Positions 1 through 12,627 are shown, counted from the stretch's first letter. The stretch: DNA of 64,000 nt from Amyelois transitella (GCF_032362555.1 NC_083506.1:47501-111500); one strand, 5' to 3'. Numbers and translations: made by a program. The notes: generated from the letters alone by a model not told the origin.

Positions 1-3000
1 GTCGTTAACCTAACCCGTCGTTAACCTAACCCGTCGTTAACCTAACCCGTCGTTAACCTAACCCGTCGTTAACCTAACCCGTCGTTAACCTAACCCGTCG
101 TTAACCTAACCCGTCGTTAACCTAACCCGTCGTTAACCTAACCCGTCGTTAACCTAACCCGTCGTTAACCTAACCCGTCGTTAACCTAACCCGTCGTTAA
201 CCTAACCCGTCGTTAACCTAACCCGTCGTTAACCTAACCCGTCGTTAACCTAACCCGTCGTTAACCTAACCCGTCGTTAACCTAACCCGTCGTTAACCTA
301 ACCCGTCGTTAACCTAACCCGTCGTTAACCTAACCCGTCGTTAACCTAACCCGTCGTTAACCTAACCCGTCGTTAACCTAACCCGTCGTTAACCTAACCC
401 GTCGTTAACCTAACCCGTCGTTAACCTAACCCGTCGTTAACCTAACCCGTCGTTAACCTAACCCGTCGTTAACCTAACCCGTCGTTAACCTAACCCGTCG
501 TTAACCTAACCCGTCGTTAACCTAACCCGTCGTTAACCTAACCCGTCGTTAACCTAACCCGTCGTTAACCTAACCCGTCGTTAACCTAACCCGTCGTTAA
601 CCTAACCCGTCGTTAACCTAACCCGTCGTTAACCTAACCCGTCGTTAACCTAACCCGTCGTTAACCTAACCCGTCGTTAACCTAACCCGTCGTTAACCTA
701 ACCCGTCGTTAACCTAACCCGTCGTTAACCTAACCCGTCGTTAACCTAACCCGTCGTTAACCTAACCCGTCGTTAACCTAACCCGTCGTTAACCTAACCC
801 GTCGTTAACCTAACCCGTCGTTAACCTAACCCGTCGTTAACCTAACCCGTCGTTAACCTAACCCGTCGTTAACCTAACCCGTCGTTAACCTAACCCGTCG
901 TTAACCTAACCCGTCGTTAACCTAACCCGTCGTTAACCTAACCCGTCGTTAACCTAACCCGTCGTTAACCTAACCCGTCGTTAACCTAACCCGTCGTTAA
1001 CCTAACCCGTCGTTAACCTAACCCGTCGTTAACCTAACCCGTCGTTAACCTAACCCGTCGTTAACCTAACCCGTCGTTAACCTAACCCGTCGTTAACCTA
1101 ACCCGTCGTTAACCTAACCCGTCGTTAACCTAACCCGTCGTTAACCTAACCCGTCGTTAACCTAACCCGTCGTTAACCTAACCCGTCGTTAACCTAACCC
1201 GTCGTTAACCTAACCCGTCGTTAACCTAACCCGTCGTTAACCTAACCCGTCGTTAACCTAACCCGTCGTTAACCTAACCCGTCGTTAACCTAACCCGTCG
1301 TTAACCTAACCCGTCGTTAACCTAACCCGTCGTTAACCTAACCCGTCGTTAACCTAACCCGTCGTTAACCTAACCCGTCGTTAACCTAACCCGTCGTTAA
1401 CCTAACCCGTCGTTAACCTAACCCGTCGTTAACCTAACCCGTCGTTAACCTAACCCGTCGTTAACCTAACCCGTCGTTAACCTAACCCGTCGTTAACCTA
1501 ACCCGTCGTTAACCTAACCCGTCGTTAACCTAACCCGTCGTTAACCTAACCCGTCGTTAACCTAACCCGTCGTTAACCTAACCCGTCGTTAACCTAACCC
1601 GTCGTTAACCTAACCCGTCGTTAACCTAACCCGTCGTTAACCTAACCCGTCGTTAACCTAACCCGTCGTTAACCTAACCCGTCGTTAACCTAACCCGTCG
1701 TTAACCTAACCCGTCGTTAACCTAACCCGTCGTTAACCTAACCCGTCGTTAACCTAACCCGTCGTTAACCTAACCCGTCGTTAACCTAACCCGTCGTTAA
1801 CCTAACCCGTCGTTAACCTAACCCGTCGTTAACCTAACCCGTCGTTAACCTAACCCGTCGTTAACCTAACCCGTCGTTAACCTAACCCGTCGTTAACCTA
1901 ACCCGTCGTTAACCTAACCCGTCGTTAACCTAACCCGTCGTTAACCTAACCCGTCGTTAACCTAACCCGTCGTTAACCTAACCCGTCGTTAACCTAACCC
2001 GTCGTTAACCTAACCCGTCGTTAACCTAACCCGTCGTTAACCTAACCCGTCGTTAACCTAACCCGTCGTTAACCTAACCCGTCGTTAACCTAACCCGTCG
2101 TTAACCTAACCCGTCGTTAACCTAACCCGTCGTTAACCTAACCCGTCGTTAACCTAACCCGTCGTTAACCTAACCCGTCGTTAACCTAACCCGTCGTTAA
2201 CCTAACCCGTCGTTAACCTAACCCGTCGTTAACCTAACCCGTCGTTAACCTAACCCGTCGTTAACCTAACCCGTCGTTAACCTAACCCGTCGTTAACCTA
2301 ACCCGTCGTTAACCTAACCCGTCGTTAACCTAACCCGTCGTTAACCTAACCCGTCGTTAACCTAACCCGTCGTTAACCTAACCCGTCGTTAACCTAACCC
2401 GTCGTTAACCTAACCCGTCGTTAACCTAACCCGTCGTTAACCTAACCCGTCGTTAACCTAACCCGTCGTTAACCTAACCCGTCGTTAACCTAACCCGTCG
2501 TTAACCTAACCCGTCGTTAACCTAACCCGTCGTTAACCTAACCCGTCGTTAACCTAACCCGTCGTTAACCTAACCCGTCGTTAACCTAACCCGTCGTTAA
2601 CCTAACCCGTCGTTAACCTAACCCGTCGTTAACCTAACCCGTCGTTAACCTAACCCGTCGTTAACCTAACCCGTCGTTAACCTAACCCGTCGTTAACCTA
2701 ACCCGTCGTTAACCTAACCCGTCGTTAACCTAACCCGTCGTTAACCTAACCCGTCGTTAACCTAACCCGTCGTTAACCTAACCCGTCGTTAACCTAACCC
2801 GTCGTTAACCTAACCCGTCGTTAACCTAACCCGTCGTTAACCTAACCCGTCGTTAACCTAACCCGTCGTTAACCTAACCCGTCGTTAACCTAACCCGTCG
2901 TTAACCTAACCCGTCGTTAACCTAACCCGTCGTTAACCTAACCCGTCGTTAACCTAACCCGTCGTTAACCTAACCCGTCGTTAACCTAACCCGTCGTTAA

Positions 3001-4336
3001 CCTAACCCGTCGTTAACCTAACCCGTCGTTAACCTAACCCGTCGTTAACCTAACCCGTCGTTAACCTAACCCGTCGTTAACCTAACCCGTCGTTAACCTA
3101 ACCCGTCGTTAACCTAACCCGTCGTTAACCTAACCCGTCGTTAACCTAACCCGTCGTTAACCTAACCCGTCGTTAACCTAACCCGTCGTTAACCTAACCC
3201 GTCGTTAACCTAACCCGTCGTTAACCTAACCCGTCGTTAACCTAACCCGTCGTTAACCTAACCCGTCGTTAACCTAACCCGTCGTTAACCTAACCCGTCG
3301 TTAACCTAACCCGTCGTTAACCTAACCCGTCGTTAACCTAACCCGTCGTTAACCTAACCCGTCGTTAACCTAACCCGTCGTTAACCTAACCCGTCGTTAA
3401 CCTAACCCGTCGTTAACCTAACCCGTCGTTAACCTAACCCGTCGTTAACCTAACCCGTCGTTAACCTAACCCGTCGTTAACCTAACCCGTCGTTAACCTA
3501 ACCCGTCGTTAACCTAACCCGTCGTTAACCTAACCCGTCGTTAACCTAACCCGTCGTTAACCTAACCCGTCGTTAACCTAACCCGTCGTTAACCTAACCC
3601 GTCGTTAACCTAACCCGTCGTTAACCTAACCCGTCGTTAACCTAACCCGTCGTTAACCTAACCCGTCGTTAACCTAACCCGTCGTTAACCTAACCCGTCG
3701 TTAACCTAACCCGTCGTTAACCTAACCCGTCGTTAACCTAACCCGTCGTTAACCTAACCCGTCGTTAACCTAACCCGTCGTTAACCTAACCCGTCGTTAA
3801 CCTAACCCGTCGTTAACCTAACCCGTCGTTAACCTAACCCGTCGTTAACCTAACCCGTCGTTAACCTAACCCGTCGTTAACCTAACCCGTCGTTAACCTA
3901 ACCCGTCGTTAACCTAACCCGTCGTTAACCTAACCCGTCGTTAACCTAACCCGTCGTTAACCTAACCCGTCGTTAACCTAACCCGTCGTTAACCTAACCC
4001 GTCGTTAACCTAACCCGTCGTTAACCTAACCCGTCGTTAACCTAACCCGTCGTTAACCTAACCCGTCGTTAACCTAACCCGTCGTTAACCTAACCCGTCG
4101 TTAACCTAACCCGTCGTTAACCTAACCCGTCGTTAACCTAACCCGTCGTTAACCTAACCCGTCGTTAACCTAACCCGTCGTTAACCTAACCCGTCGTTAA
4201 CCTAACCCGTCGTTAACCTAACCCGTCGTTAACCTAACCCGTCGTTAACCTAACCCGTCGTTAACCTAACCCGTCGTTAACCTAACCCGTCGTTAACCTA
4301 ACCCGTCGTTAACCTAACCCGTCGTTAACCTAACCC
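1..4336. repeat. Telomere-like tandem array of a 16-bp unit, 271 copies
   Basis: The array is a head-to-tail repeat of GTCGTTAACCTAACCC. It keeps the same 240-base line register from base 1 to 4336, which gives exactly 271 units, and I saw no variant unit. The other strand reads TTAGGTTAACGACGGG, that is, the canonical arthropod telomere motif TTAGG followed by TTAACGACGGG. The C-rich strand runs 5' to 3' from the window start, which is the orientation of a left chromosome end. No TRAS or SART type retrotransposon interrupts it. Whether it is the real telomere made by telomerase, or a subtelomeric satellite derived from it, cannot be decided from sequence alone. Confidence 0.9.
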
Positions 4337-6032
4337 GCCCTCCCGGGCAATTTCTTTTCTTTAGATCTTATTGAACGTGAAACCACACCGCATGTTACTT
4401 TGCTTACAGTGCCATCTAGTAACGAATGGTCGTAAACTTTTCCTTTGTTCTTGTGTTTTGCCAATTTGCTTGCGAACAGTTGTCTTCATCCTCCTCATGC
4501 TCCTGCGAGGCGGAGCCCATGGTGCGACTTTAGCCTTTTCTTCCTTTTTATTGTCGATCTCAAGGCAAAAAAGCAAACTGACTACAGTTTCCTCATCAAT
4601 TGTCTTAGCAAATTATTTGTAGTAACTAAATTACCGAGCTGGCGTTTTTACATTAATAAAGTAAAAGTAAAACAACGAACTAAGCGTATTGAATAATATC
4701 AATAGTAGTAGTGACTAGATCTTGTTTGTAAAATAATTTGTAAAATAATGCTATGAATTTTTCATATTTAGGTACCAGTCGAAAAAAGAAACTTTAATTA
4801 AACAGAGAAATGAAACAACCTTGTTAAATTTTTAGCAATAAGAAAACACTTTGAATTTTGACAATAATAGGAACTTGGTTATCTTTACCTGTACGAATTA
4901 TAAGTAGTAGGTGATGGAACCCATTTAAATTAACCTTTTTCTTTTAAAACATCTTATGAAATTACACTCTGTTTCTTATTTAATATGTTGTTGGACAGTT
5001 CCTTTTTTGAAAGCTGAGGGCGCCACCGGACCAATGTGTGGTCCGTCCATCCAAAAATTCATCTTCTTCCATCAAAAGTCCAAAAATTCTTCTTGCGCTT
5101 ATAATAGTAGGGTGTGAGCTAGGTCTCGTACAAATTTGGTTAAGTTCTCATCATAAATGTGGATGATATTTAAGGACAATCCTTAAAAATCAACATGAGC
5201 ATGCTTTTTATGTATTTATAATCCGATTTGAAAATTATTTTTGCGTACAAAAAATACAGTGTTTGCTAGGTCTCGTGCAAATTTGGTTAGGTTCTGGTCA
5301 TAGATAGATAGATAAAACTCTTTATTACACCATAAGAGAAAACATACAAAACAACACAAAGCAGATGTCATAATGTGGAACCAGGGAGTTTCTGAAAATC
5401 TACAAAATAAGCATGCTTTTTTATGTATATTACTTTAAATCTTCTGTATTTGTAATCATTTAGAAATTAAAAAATTTAGAAATTATTAGTTCTTCTCACT
5501 GGTAAAGATTTAGTGATAAATGTGGAAAATGATTTTTTTATAACACTTAACTAACTTAACTTCGCCATTTATAATCCGAATATAAATTTTTTAAGAGAAA
5601 TTTGGGAGATATTATAGGAAGTCCGCTATTGGCCGCTTATGCCGCGATATTATAGGCCATGTTTAATCATTATGTTAATTTTTTTGCAAAAAGAAAACAG
5701 TTTCAGTTTATACTTAAGGCTAAAAATAAATATGGGGTCTCCAAGTCAATACTAGATACAAATTCACACTTTGGAAGCAGAAGAGTAAATGCAAGAAAAG
5801 ATCTTTAAAAGAAATGTTGGAATCTCGTTTCCGCCACCCGACCGGCCCTTAATGTGGGAGCAGCTCCTGCGCCCAGTGCGCCGGCGGCGTATGGGAAGGT
5901 CGGAAGTGTCCTTTCTTACCCATTTCGCCCCCTCTTTGCGGAGCATGACGCTCTCCGCAATAATTCAAAATGTCTTCTTCCAATTAAATATTAGTACAAT
6001 TTACATAACAAATTAGGTTCAATTCGTTCGAT
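4337..6032. other. Subtelomeric spacer, no recognisable gene
   Basis: AT-rich sequence follows the array after a short GC-rich junction (GCCCTCCCGGGC). A 31-base motif beginning GCTAGGTCTCGT occurs at 5118-5148 and again at 5265-5295 with two differences, so part of this spacer is an old duplication. A stretch at 5820-5950 is GC-rich but resembles no protein I know. Short open frames at 4371-4696 have no recognisable domain and I do not call them genes. Confidence 0.6.
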
Positions 6033-6285
6033 GGCCTCTGTGGCGCAGCGGTAGTACGCTTATCTGTGACACTGCAGGTCCCGGGTTCAAACCCCGGTCA
6101 GGGCATGCTCAGAAAAGAACTTTTTCTGATTGGCCTGGGTCTTGGATGTTTATCTATATAAGTATTTATTATAAAATATAGTATCGTTGAGTTAGTATCT
6201 CGTAACATAAGTTTCGAACTTACTTCGAGGCTAACAAAATCAGTGTAATCAGTATAATTCTTTTTTACAGTAATTCTCAATATGT
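6033..6285 (+). mobile_element. tRNA-derived SINE
   Basis: The 5' head (6033-6104) is tRNA-like. It has an A-box match TGGCGCAGCGG at 6041-6051 and a B-box match GGTTCAAACCC at 6084-6094, which together form an internal RNA polymerase III promoter. The tRNA-like head continues without a terminator into a non-tRNA body that contains the block ATAGTATCGTTGAGTTAGTA. A closely similar body block recurs at about 19165-19275, which argues for a SINE and not a functional tRNA gene. The exact 3' end is uncertain. Confidence 0.75.
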
Positions 6286-8436
6286 TTTATATTTTCAGCT
6301 GAAGACCATTTCGGTGACCACAATAATTATGTCTTGTTAAATAAAACATTTTAATGTTTTCACATTATGAATTATTTATTAACAATATATACCTACATAG
6401 CAACTGTTACCATGGTGTTAATCACAAGGAGTAAATATGACTACATCATGGAGTGCGGCACCTAAGAGTAAGTATATAACATCTTGCAAATTGGATCACT
6501 TTGGAAGCAGAAGTACCTAGTAACGCAAGAGAAACGCATAAGCTGGTACGGCCACGTGTTGCCGAAGCTTGCTGACTATTTGAGAAATAAATGTCGCGCT
6601 ATGCCGTCTCTGAAGCATCTAGAGATTTTAGCTTGACATTGCAAAAGGTTATATATATGCCAATGTCGCTGCGAGCCGAAAAAATGGAAGTTAACCTTTG
6701 ATGTCCATGTTGGATGTCGACAACATGAAAGACCCAAGCCCATCCAGGCTAACATTCGGGGGCGAGGAGAAAGCTGTAGTAGATGATGTTATTAGGTTTT
6801 ACCTCACATCCGATTTTAAAAATAAATCTATTTTTAAATAAAGATTTATATACATAATTTATGGATTTTTGTTTTAATTTCATTGTACAATCGGCTGATT
6901 GTCATAAAACACACAGAGGTTTCAACTGAAATAACTAAAACTTCAATTTGAGACGACCCTGTAATGTATGGTTTAAAAAGTTAGGCCAACCGGACATCAC
7001 TTTTCAAAAACACTATATGCATGACAAGAGACAAACCATATCGCATAATAATAAAGCACAGCGCCATCTATTAAAACAAAAATAAAGTTTAATAAGATTG
7101 AACATTCATAATAAAATAAAAGTACAATACATAGGAAACCCCAACGGCATTTTTCGATATAGAGTGGGTATTTACATCAATGGGTAGCTTGTCGACATTA
7201 GCTTTAATTTGCGACACTAGCGTTATACGCATACAAAGGAACAAAACGGTAATGAGTGTTCTATACAAGGCTTGATAACGTTACCAAATTAATAGTAAAA
7301 TTAACGGTAAATAAAGTAATTTTCAAAAAGTTATGACTAATATATTGTAACCATATTCAAGGAATAAATGATTATAACCGATACCGATATAGGCGTGATA
7401 TCGGTGATGTAATCTTATAACTTTGTATAACGATATGAAATTACGATATATACCTATGTATATTTTAGCAATAAACGACAAGACTAGCTTTACCAATTAA
7501 CTTAATAAATAATGTTACCAATTAGCGTTTTAAACGTACCGTTATATGAAATGAAAATCTGTACTGTTTTATAAAGTTTGTCTGTCGCAACTCAACTGTA
7601 CGATGGCGATTTGAAGTGTTCACGGTGAATCCATTATAAAATTAATCAATAACGATATATGAATTTACCGGTTAATACAAAAAAAAATAACGTTAAACAG
7701 TCTTAACGATACCTCTTACCGTTAATTTTACAGATAACGTTAAAGGAAGCCAAAATATTATTACCCAGCATAAAAGTACTCAATTTATAATGATAACCGG
7801 TTTGACAGTAATAACGATACCAATTTTTTAACGGTTATTCAATCCCTGGTATGATCTGTCTTAAACATTATATATTAAATATCTGTGACTTGAAAAAAAA
7901 AACACGTTTGATGACAGGTCAGCCCTACCTTTCTGGCATTCTGTGTAAATTAACAAAGTAGTAGGTACATAATTCTGTAGTTGCAAACATTTGTAAACAA
8001 GTAATTTCTTATTGATTTATGTGATCTGTAATTCACTGTTGTAACGAAAACATTAATATCCATCATCCTCGCGTCTGTGGACAAAACTCTTATCATCTGC
8101 TGAAGAAAACCCACGAAGAAGGTAAAAATCACACGTTTCCTAACCAAATGTCGATAGAATTTAGATTTATACATTAAAGAATGTGTACAATTAATATAAC
8201 TGTTTGGAAAGTATGGAGACGGCTAGAAAATTTTATGCTTGCAATATTTCTTTTATTTTCATGACTTAATGATTGACCAAAGTTCTTGCTTAGTTTAGTA
8301 TCGTTCCTCATTTACAATATGGCTGGAACAGTAAAATTTGTTTGTGTGGCAGGTGGCACCTGTTCCTTCTGGTTCAGGAAGCTTTACCCCACGGGCTTTA
8401 TGTTCTCTTTGTTATTATTGCACTTGATGGATCAGG
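6286..8436. other. Spacer with decayed repeats
   Basis: Mostly AT-rich sequence without a gene. Around 6525-6800 there is a trace of a non-LTR reverse transcriptase C-terminus (ISWYGHV-like peptide on the + strand), too decayed to classify. From about 7260 to 7840 short motifs such as ACCGTTA, TAACGATA and CCGATA recur many times in both orientations, suggesting an old degenerate repeat. The 5' UTR and promoter of the next gene should lie just before 8437. Confidence 0.4.
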
Positions 8437-9499
8437 ATGGCTCGTGGACAACAAAAGATCCAGTCCCAGGCCAAGGCTGCTGAGAAGCAGTCAAAATTGA
8501 AGAAGCAACAGGGTCACAGCGCAACAGACCAGAAGAAAGCTGCACAAAAAGCACTAGTCCATGTTTGTGCAGTCTGCAAGGTATGTTTTATTTTTATAAT
8601 ACATATAATATTGATATCTTTACGATATTTGCACTGGGGTAACCCACTAATAAACAATGGGTTCCATATGTGTTTATGGCACCTCAGAGTTGTCAAGTTG
8701 TTATGTTTATGTTATGTCAATTTGTGATTATTATTTTACAACAAATTTGCAACAATTTGATTGTCATATATTAAAAATTATGATTATAGACATATGCTTA
8801 GAACTTTTTATTTAATGGAGACATCATCTTCTTGTATAGAATACATGCTACTACTTAATTATACGTTCATATAATCAAGTCCATATCCCTTGCGGGGTAG
8901 ACAGAGCCAATAGTCCTGAAAAGACTGATAGGCCACATTCAGCTGTTTGGCTTTATGACAGAATTGAGATTCAAATAGTGATTAGGTTGGTAGTCCATCT
9001 TCTAAAAGAAGAATCCCAAGTTTATAAGCCTATCCCTTAGTCGCCTTTTACGACATCCATGGGAATGAGATGGGGTGGTCCTAATTTTAGAAAATTCTAA
9101 AAATCACATTTTTGACTTCTGTTGGTCTTACACTTGAGAATAGAACCACTCCATATCTTTCCCATGGATGACGTAACAGACCAATAGGCTTATTAACTTT
9201 GGTTCCTCTTGTAGGCGATGGGAGAGTGTGTTAAAAAAAAAAGAGAACTGACATCTACCTTTGTCTATAGGAATAAACAGCAGCTATTGCTGAAATTTGG
9301 TAAAATGATTCATGGGATTCAATATTTTAATCCCCAAACTTACATCTTAAAATCCATTTCCAAACTGGTTATTTATCATCCATGGCTTATAGACTGTCTC
9401 TGATTACAGGCGCAAATGCCAGACCCAAAGACTTACAAGCAGCATTTTGAAAACAAACATCCGAAGAATGATCTGCCTGAAGACTTAAAAGCTATCTAA
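8437..9499 (+). CDS. ZNF706: Zinc finger protein 706 homologue
   Basis: Two coding exons, 8437-8580 and 9410-9499, joined in phase 0 (AAG|GTATGT ... TTACAG|GCG), give 77 residues. The N-terminus MARGQQKIQSQAKA is nearly identical to vertebrate ZNF706 (76 aa), a 4F5/SERF-like basic segment. It is followed by one C2H2 zinc finger split by the intron: CAVC ends exon 1 and HFENKH lies in exon 2. The human protein is reported to act as a small nuclear repressor in stem cells; its insect role is not known to me. This is the gene nearest the chromosome end, about 4.1 kb from the array. Its codon use is ordinary, unlike the GC-rich genes further in. The 0.8-kb intron contains dispersed repeat copies. 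Confidence 0.95.
8868..9085 (+). repeat. Dispersed repeat (family R1), near-complete copy in ZNF706 intron
   Basis: R1 is a dispersed repeat of roughly 215-245 bp found many times in this window. It starts near CCCTTGCGGGGTAGACAGAG, passes through GAGATTCAAATAGTG and CCTATCCCTTAGTCGCC, and continues to GGGAAAGAGATGGAGTGGTC. This copy is almost full length. I recognise the sequence type as common in moth and butterfly genomes but see no coding capacity or terminal inverted repeats, so its class is unknown. Confidence 0.75.
9139..9224 (-). repeat. R1 repeat fragment (inverted)
   Basis: The block from AGAACCACTCCATATC to TAGGCGATGGGA is the reverse complement of the 3' half of R1. It lies 50 bases from the + copy, so the two form an imperfect inverted pair within the ZNF706 intron. 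Confidence 0.55.
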
Positions 9500-9755
9500 C
9501 ATTATGTTCTTTTTTATTTAGTCTTATTATACTCTTATTTAAATCTTAGTTCAGGAAATCCACATTATAAACTGAGACAATAACACCACATTACTGCACA
9601 AAAGCTAGGGCTGGACGCAACTGTTAGCTTTTATGGGAAATCGTATCACGACTGAAGAGTAGGTGTAACCCACACCTGCTCATCACCGTTGTAAAGAATA
9701 GATGAATGATGTTAGTTTATAAGGTGGATTACTGACAAAAAAAAACTGTAATAAA

Positions 9756-9761
9756 AATAAA
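9756..9761 (+). terminator. Polyadenylation signal of ZNF706
   Basis: AATAAA lies 257 bases after the ZNF706 stop codon and is the clearest signal before XPA begins on the other strand. Confidence 0.6.
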
Positions 9762-10275
9762 GCAATTGCGTAATTCGTTTATTATTTAGAGACCTGATCT
9801 TCTGTTACTACTGGTTGTTTTTAAACAGTTTTTTAAATGTGAATTGTGAATAAGGGATTGGTAATGAGTATAAACACAAAGTACTTTGTGTACTTATATT
9901 ACAATTTGTGTAGACAGCTAACAGATTCGAAAAGATTGCAGGTCATATTCAGCTGCATGGTCTAATCTAATGAAACTGAGATTCGGATAATGACAAGTTG
10001 TGAGGTCACCACCTAAAAAACAGGTAGATAGATTATTGTGGCACAGTGCACTGCACGCCTATATTTTAAATAAAAGTACATACAAATTGCTCATATAATG
10101 GTTTAGGATAGGATTTAAATAAAATGAAACAGTGTCAGTTAAATAAAGTAAGATACATACATAATTAAATAATAAAATGTAACAGAATGCAATATTATCA
10201 CTATCACTTCACTTTCAATATTTTGATAATAAATATTATAGAATTTCATTACATTTTCAAAAACAGGTAGGTATA

Positions 10276-11565
10276 TCACAGCTTCTCGTAAGTCTGAACA
10301 TGTCCGCAAGTAGAGCACGTGCGCGAGTACGTGTCCGCGTCCTCGTCGTGCGCCTCCTCGCCGTAGGCGTGCTCGTGCGCCGCGTGCGTGCGCGAGTACA
10401 GCGAGCCGCGCACGTCCATGCGGAGCGCGCGCAGGCGCCGCGCCGTGCCGCGCTCGCGCGCCCGCTCCCGCGCCGCCGCGCGCTCGTCGCGCTCGCGCCG
10501 CAAGCGCTCCTCCGAGCCCCACACGTCCAGCGCGCGCTCCTCCACCTGGGCGCGCAGGTACAGCCGCATGTCGCCGCGCGGCGCGTGTGGATTGCGGCGC
10601 CGCAGGCAGCGCAGCGGCGGTGGCCGGGAGTCTAGGTCGCAATCCTTCAGCAAGAACTCGCTCTTGGCTTCTGTGCGGGCGATCAGAGAGTGAGCGCCGT
10701 CGTCGTCCCTGAAAAAGAAAGAGTGTTTAAAATTGAAAGTGAAAAAAAAATAGGTAACAAGACAAAATATAGAAATTTCATCAACCTGCAGTCGTCGCAC
10801 ACACGGTAATCGAAAGTGTCGAAGAGCCAGCTCTGCGGAAAGCGGCGCTCGCAGTCGAGACACTGCGGCTGCTCCGCCACGTACACCAGCGGGGCGGGTC
10901 GCGCGGCGGGCGCGGACGGCGCGACACGCTCGGGCTCCAGCAGAAAGCCGCCGCCGGAGTCCACTGGCGCCGCGTGGTGAGCTCGCTCGACCACCGCATT
11001 GTTACTGTTCAAATTTTACAATGAGCACAACAATAACAATCTTTAGTGATTGTGTGTCACTAAAAAAACTGCAGGAGCAGTGTGCATGATCCAAGGTATA
11101 CTTTGTAATGGGTCTTGATTTGATCTAAAATAAAAAATAAAGAGCCCTTCCCGTTTACATACCCAGCAACCAAGTTATTCTTAACATGCTTTAAATATTG
11201 GATATATCACTGTAAAACTAATCCATTGCCAACTAATGGGTCAGAGAATCATTTCATTTGTTATAACAAAAATACCAATATTTTCACACTGAACATATTG
11301 AATTCTGAATGCAATCCAATAGAAACAGACCCTTGGCTTAAAGCATAGTGGTGAAGGGTGCAATTGGAAGCGAAGATGAGAGAGGGGGATCCAATAGAAA
11401 TAGAACTTCAATTACTAACAGTGCTTTATCAGGACGTTTAATAAGTCTGGCATCATGAAGTGCGCGTGCTCTAAGCCGGTTGCGCTCCATGCGGGCACGC
11501 TGTGCTGCTGTCAGCCCCGCTCCCTCCTTTGTCCCACTTTTACTTTCCTGTGCTATTGCTTCCAT
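10276..11565 (-). CDS. XPA: DNA repair protein XPA (xeroderma pigmentosum group A)
   Basis: Three exons on the minus strand, 11565-11420, 11004-10786 and 10708-10276, all join in phase 2 and encode 265 residues (human 273). XPA is the nuclear scaffold of nucleotide excision repair: it binds damaged DNA, RPA, ERCC1 and TFIIH. Visible are the GGGF motif (residues 66-69) that binds ERCC1, the zinc finger CxxC-x17-CxxC (C97, C100, C118, C121), the conserved LLKDCDL segment of the DNA-binding domain, and the C-terminal CSTCGHVQTYEKL box near the TFIIH-binding end. Exons 2 and 3 are very GC-rich, so helix residues that are mostly Lys in human XPA are largely Arg here. The gene is convergent with ZNF706. 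The 5' exon and gene start are supported by the ERNRLRARALHDARL segment. Confidence 0.95.
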
Positions 11566-11599
11566 TCTTATCTGTCAAATAAGCAATACATGTACATTA

Positions 11600-11800
11600 A
11601 ATCACCCTTTCCTTGTGGGGAAAACTGAACAAATGGTTTTGAAAAGACTTAAAGGCCATGTTTAGCTGTAAAGCTTTATGATTGAGATTCAAATAGTGAC
11701 AGGTTGATATCCCATCGTCTACAAGAGGAATCTCAAGCTTATTACTTCGTCACCTTTTACGTTATCCATGGGGAAGATATGGAGTTGTTCGAAAGTGCCG
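11600..11800 (+). repeat. R1 repeat, diverged copy
   Basis: Same block order as other R1 copies (CTTGTGGGGAAAACTGA, GATTGAGATTCAAATAGTG, CATGGGGAAGATATGG) but with many substitutions, so it is an older copy. Confidence 0.55.
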
Positions 11801-12326
11801 GCACGTGATTATCTGAATATATGTATATTGAGTACCTATAGTAGGTCAAAAATTTCAAAAACAAACTCGGGTCGAAGTAGGAACGTCCTTAAATGTAAGT
11901 TTACTGTACTTTCATAATTAAGGTCTCACCTGATGTAAGTGTATTATGGACAATCTCTTAAATTGGTATTAACGTCACGTCGATTTTAAACACAATTTTA
12001 ACATCTACCTTCTTTTCATTTTGTGCGACCATCATGTACCTATCAAATAATAGCCTTATCAAGTATTTGTATTCTATTTGCGTAATAACTAAGAATGAAA
12101 AATCAAACAACAACGTTCCAAGCCAAACAACATAACCATGTGTGAGTGACAGATGACTTTTTAGTTGTTATAATCCCTCGTTTCATTATGAAGGCAAAGG
12201 GCAAATACAGCCAAATGACAGCCACGCATCCTGAATTTTCATTTTATTTTTATAGTCTTTTAAACTTATATTTCACAGTACTGATTCGTCTTGGTAATAT
12301 TTCATACCTACATTATTACCTTATTA

Positions 12327-12566
12327 TCACGTTTATATCCCTTGCAGGGTAGACAGAGCCAATGGTTTTGAAAAGCCTTAAAGGCCATGTTCAGCTTGAT
12401 TGCAAAAATGATGGAATCGACATTCAAATAGCGACAAGTTGCTAGCTCATCGCCTTAAAGAAGAATCCCAAGCTTATTAGCCTATCCCTTAGTCGTCTTA
12501 TACGACGTACCGTACTACGTACGGAAATTGATTGGTCCTAGTCTAAAGTGCCGGGAACCACATGGC
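12327..12566 (+). repeat. R1 repeat, near-complete copy
   Basis: Runs from CACGTTTATATCCCTTGC to GTGCCGGGAACCACATGGCA, including the terminal GCCGGGAACCACACGG-like block that marks the full 3' end of the family. Confidence 0.7.
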
Positions 12567-12627
12567 ATATATTTCAAGACAAATTACTTTATACACTTCT
12601 CCAAATCATACTTAATACATACATACA

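Noticed and set aside
1-4336. A CRISPR-like array
   Set aside because: Units are directly abutting without spacers and the window is clearly eukaryotic.
4371-4696. Small overlapping frames just after the telomere array
   Set aside because: No domain, no partner exon and no codon signal.
6033-6104. A tRNA gene with A and B boxes
   Set aside because: The tRNA-like head runs directly into a non-tRNA body that recurs elsewhere in the window, and the cloverleaf pairing is imperfect, so it is a SINE head.
10139-10693. Long frames on both strands over XPA exon 3
   Set aside because: Very GC-rich coding sequence leaves other frames open by chance; only the minus frame matching XPA has domain support and correct splice phases.
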